Source: JAVJRN01 sp047635055
GTDB lineage: Bacteria > Bacteroidota > Bacteroidia > Cytophagales > Cyclobacteriaceae
NCBI GenBank assembly: GCA_047635055.1
Contig: JBLIIJ010000005.1
Coordinates: 1-64,000, forward strand
Direction: 5' to 3'
Length of the DNA stretch: 64,000 nt
Shown here: positions 62,131 through 64,000 of the stretch, one piece after another
Numbering within the stretch: position 1 is the first letter of the stretch
Layout of the letters: each line of letters starts with the position of its first letter
Position numbers and translations under genes: made by a program
The notes under the pieces: generated by a model
Databases searched by the model: none
Told to the model about the DNA's origin: nothing
Seen by the model: only the letters and a program-made list of their open reading frames with translations

Positions 62131-62670
62131 TTATCCAACAAATATTGAGGCTTTATAAATGAGCATCTTAAATCTCTTTCCAACAAAAGAAGACTTATCA
62201 TATTGCCCAGAAGCTACAATGATGTCATCCGCAATTTTTGCTTGACTGAGCTTTATGGGATTATTCGTCGCATTTATTAAGATGGTATTTTTGTTGTTTT
62301 GCTTCGAAATCATATAGGCCGTAAGCATGAAGTTTACGGTAATATCCAAATGACCATTTAATAGTATCGCCACATTTTTAGACCTCATAATAAATTTATG
62401 GATCGTTTCCATACTCTCAAACTTGATAGATTTTGTAATCAAGTTGATATTTTTCATATCTTTCATTCTAAACTGAAGATCTTCTATCAGCTCAAGGTCA
62501 TCTCTGTGATACAACCTGAGCATTTCGCCAATCTCTTCGACATTGGCGACTCCTATATTAATCATCATTTTAAGTTGGATTAAGGCCGCATCTAATTCAA
62601 TCGTTTCACCATCTTCGTTAAAGAAACTGATATTTCCTTCAACACCCATGTTGTACAACTCTGTAGCCAT
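62131..62670 (-). CDS. Hypothetical protein, alpha/beta soluble
   Basis: A 179-residue protein I do not recognise. It starts ATELYNMGVEGNISFFNEDGETIELDAALIQLKMMINIGVANVEEIGEMLRLYHRDDLELIEDL and ends in alternating strand/helix segments (SKNVAILLNGHLDITVNFMLTAYMISKQNNKNTILINATNNPIKLSQAKIADDIIVASG). There is no signal peptide or membrane segment. The codon pattern looks coding. It sits 3 bp after a 30-codon frame and downstream of a decayed ammonium transporter gene on the same strand, and could be a regulator or remnant tied to it; that link is only positional. Confidence 0.5.
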   Translation of the reverse strand: MATELYNMGVEGNISFFNEDGETIELDAALIQLKMMINIGVANVEEIGEMLRLYHRDDLELIEDLQFRMKDMKNINLITKSIKFESMETIHKFIMRSKNVAILLNGHLDITVNFMLTAYMISKQNNKNTILINATNNPIKLSQAKIADDIIVASGQYDKSSFVGKRFKMLIYKASIFVG

Positions 62671-62673
62671 GTG

Positions 62674-62766
62674 CTATCCAAGTATGGAATCAAGCAATAC
62701 GGGCTTACTAAAATTTCCTCTACCAATCAATGTGTTCCTTAAAGAAACATATACAATTTGGCTCAT
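62674..62766 (-). CDS. Possible 30-residue upstream peptide or broken N-terminus
   Basis: Minus-strand ATG frame encoding MSQIVYVSLRNTLIGRGNFS plus ten further residues (KPVLLDSILG), ending in TAG 3 bp before the ATG of the next gene. It is either a short coupled ORF or the original N-terminus of the 179-residue protein cut off by a stop. Low certainty. Confidence 0.3.
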   Translation of the reverse strand: MSQIVYVSLRNTLIGRGNFSKPVLLDSILG

Positions 62767-62791
62767 ATCTTTAGTAATTTAGGTGTGGTGG

Positions 62792-63570
62792 TCATTTTGA
62801 ATCTCTCTCTCCTTCTATAAATATATAGCCTGAGTTTTCTTTGGTTGGATCGACTCTTAGTCCTATAACAACGTTAAGTATTTTAAAGAAAATGAAGACT
62901 GCAACAGACACAAAAACAAGCAATACACCAGTACAGATCAATTGTGAAATTATTTGATCTCCACGTGTCCAAACGGCATCCGGAGCGAGATTCAAATATT
63001 TGCGGATTAGGCTTTGGTTAAAGAACACTTCAAGCTCTGCCGCATCTGGAAGAAAAAAACAGTACCAATGAGTCCATTTCCATAATAACCAAACAAGAAT
63101 GAAAACCCTACTAAGAAGTAGATCACCGCAACGACCACAAAGTCAACCAAGTTTTTCAGTCCAATTCAAGTGCCATGAATTTCCCAAACTATGCCCATTT
63201 CCAATACTTTGAAACCGGCTTGCCTTAAAAAAATCAAAGCCACTGCTATAAGTATCCAAAACCTATCTCATTCTGTTTTACCTGAACGTTTGAAGTTTCT
63301 ATAACACCAATCCTCTTTTATTCTTTGAATACCCTGTTGAACCTTATGGGTAGCAGAGTCAATGTAGGTTCTTGTTGATTGTATTTCTAAATACTCCCCG
63401 TCTAGCTTACCACCAAGTCGGTCGATGCTGTTTTTATTGGCCTGAGTTTATACTTGGTTGGTATTTACTTTTCAGTCTATTCGAACAAGGTTTTTGTTAG
63501 TAGCGGCATTTGATTATGCCATAGATAAGAAGGGACAGAGGAAAATAAGGCCCAAAATGATCTTCTTTAT
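62792..63570 (-). pseudogene. Ammonium transporter (Amt family) relic with N-terminal extension
   Basis: Reading leftwards from an ATA codon at 63568-63570 (probably a lost ATG): signal peptide KKIILGLIFLCPFLSMA, then stops within a coiled segment (LGGKLDGEYLEIQSTRTYIDSATHKVQQ), then the first Amt helices LIAVALIFLRQAGFKVLEMGIVWEIHGT, a stop, and GLKNLVDFVVVAVIYFLVGFSFLFG. After GLIGT the frame shifts, jumping to LPDAAELEVFFNQSLIRKYL and the Amt C-terminal helix and tail (VFIFFKILNVVIGLRVDPTKENSG). Helices 3-10 are absent. At least four stops, one frameshift and a large deletion make it non-functional. Confidence 0.65.
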
Positions 63571-63763
63571 TTTGTTAAGGTTTGTTTGCTGTTGAACTAC
63601 AAAATAATGGCTATTGAGGCGTCTATTATTTTAGTAGAAGGCGAGTTTAAGCGGATACAACAGAAGTTGTCACCTAAATAAATGAAACAGCATAATTATT
63701 ATACGGTTATACGTAATAAGTGATATTGCAAGACTTAAAAAGAAAACCTAAGTGTAATCCATA

Positions 63764-63800
63764 AAAAAACATCGTTTAAAGAAATTAAACGATGTTTTTT
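63764..63800. terminator. Strong symmetric terminator hairpin
   Basis: A perfect 16-bp stem (AAAAAACATCGTTTAA with TTAAACGATGTTTTTT), 5-nt loop, T-runs on both strands, so it can stop transcription either way. Most likely it ends the minus-strand gene entering from the right edge (stop at 63882). Confidence 0.88.
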
Positions 63801-63881
63801 ATTACTCGACTATATTTTTACGCTTAATCTTTTATATCAACTGATAGCGCACAAAGAATTGCAAGCAGGTAAAAATCATCA

Positions 63882-64000
63882 TCATACATCTGCCATATAC
63901 TTCTCCGCCGCAGCTCCTTGGAATGACTTTCTTGGCCTTAAATTCAATGTTTGAAACATCTGCTTATCTTGATTTACTTCAGGATTAGGAGTTGTTAATA
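63882..64000 (-). CDS. C-terminal fragment of a gene running off the right edge
   Basis: Thirty-eight codons before a TGA at 63882: LTTPNPEVNQDKQMFQTLNL, then RPRKSFQGAAAEKYMADV. The family is not identifiable; the LNLRPRKS stretch recalls the ends of some transposases (LNxRPRKxLG), but the rest does not match. The strong terminator 80 bp downstream supports a real gene end. Confidence 0.4.
   Translation of the reverse strand, partial: LTTPNPEVNQDKQMFQTLNLRPRKSFQGAAAEKYMADV

Noticed and set aside
1..64000. CRISPR arrays, tRNA or rRNA genes, complete insertion sequences, prophage genes
   Set aside because: Looked for regular spacer-repeat patterns, cloverleaf-like sequences and transposase or phage motifs by eye; none was convincing. 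A tRNA search program could still find one that I missed.

Overview
The window looks like chromosomal DNA from an aquatic or marine member of the Bacteroidota, probably a Cytophagales/Flammeovirgaceae-type organism. The evidence is the AT-rich composition, Bacteroidota-type promoters (TTTG ... TAnnTTTG), a type IX secretion C-terminal sorting domain, LruC and MbnP family proteins, a short arginine decarboxylase, a menaquinone pathway gene, and almost no Shine-Dalgarno sequences. No rRNA, tRNA, CRISPR array or complete mobile element was recognised by eye.

Layout. 0-5.3 kb (minus strand): a universal stress protein cut by the window edge, then a tight operon of an amidinotransferase-fold hydrolase, ctlX, argS and menA, facing a divergent arginine decarboxylase. 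7-21.5 kb is mostly housekeeping: a dolichol-phosphate-mannose-synthase-like transferase, a LolC/E permease, a NamZ-like muramidase, fmt, folA, an SDR enzyme, a large T9SS-exported subtilisin, an MBL-fold hydrolase, an EF-hand protein, cinA and a 2-oxoacid dehydrogenase E2. 21.5-22.1 kb is a decayed gene, followed by a CDF metal exporter. 23-27.1 kb (minus strand) is a probable copper-handling operon: a small CxGKC membrane protein, two MbnP-like lipoproteins, an MbnH-like di-heme peroxidase and an outer-membrane barrel protein.

27.2-49.8 kb is the most interesting part. It is an exopolysaccharide locus of Wzx/Wzy type (receiver protein, initiating phosphoglycosyltransferase, LruC protein, polymerase/ligase, acyltransferase, half-length TolC-like protein, Wzz/Wzc-like protein, Wzx, sulfotransferase and five glycosyltransferases). 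It ends in an operon encoding an H-NOX haem NO/O2 sensor, a hybrid histidine kinase and a LytTR response regulator. Six transcription units in this locus, including the sensor operon itself, carry upstream a tandem pair of a 12-bp motif (ACCAAAAATCGA-like) with exactly 21-bp periodicity. The motif has the same orientation relative to the gene in all six cases. This is the geometry expected of LytTR operators. My reading is a single regulon in which gas sensing by H-NOX controls production of a probably sulfated polysaccharide, with autoregulation.

49.8-64 kb: a metallophosphoesterase; an RsbQ-type alpha/beta hydrolase translationally coupled to a PAS histidine kinase and preceded by two copies of a 20-bp palindrome; a VF530-family protein; a 40/41-bp tandem repeat; a truncated higB; M28 and M49-like peptidases; a DEAD-box helicase; a membrane MutS-like ATPase; thioredoxin; and a decaying end with an ammonium-transporter pseudogene. 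Gene decay is noticeable: a subclass B1 metallo-beta-lactamase with intact zinc ligands but an internal stop, the 21.5-kb relic, higB, amt and a TPR-protein tail.
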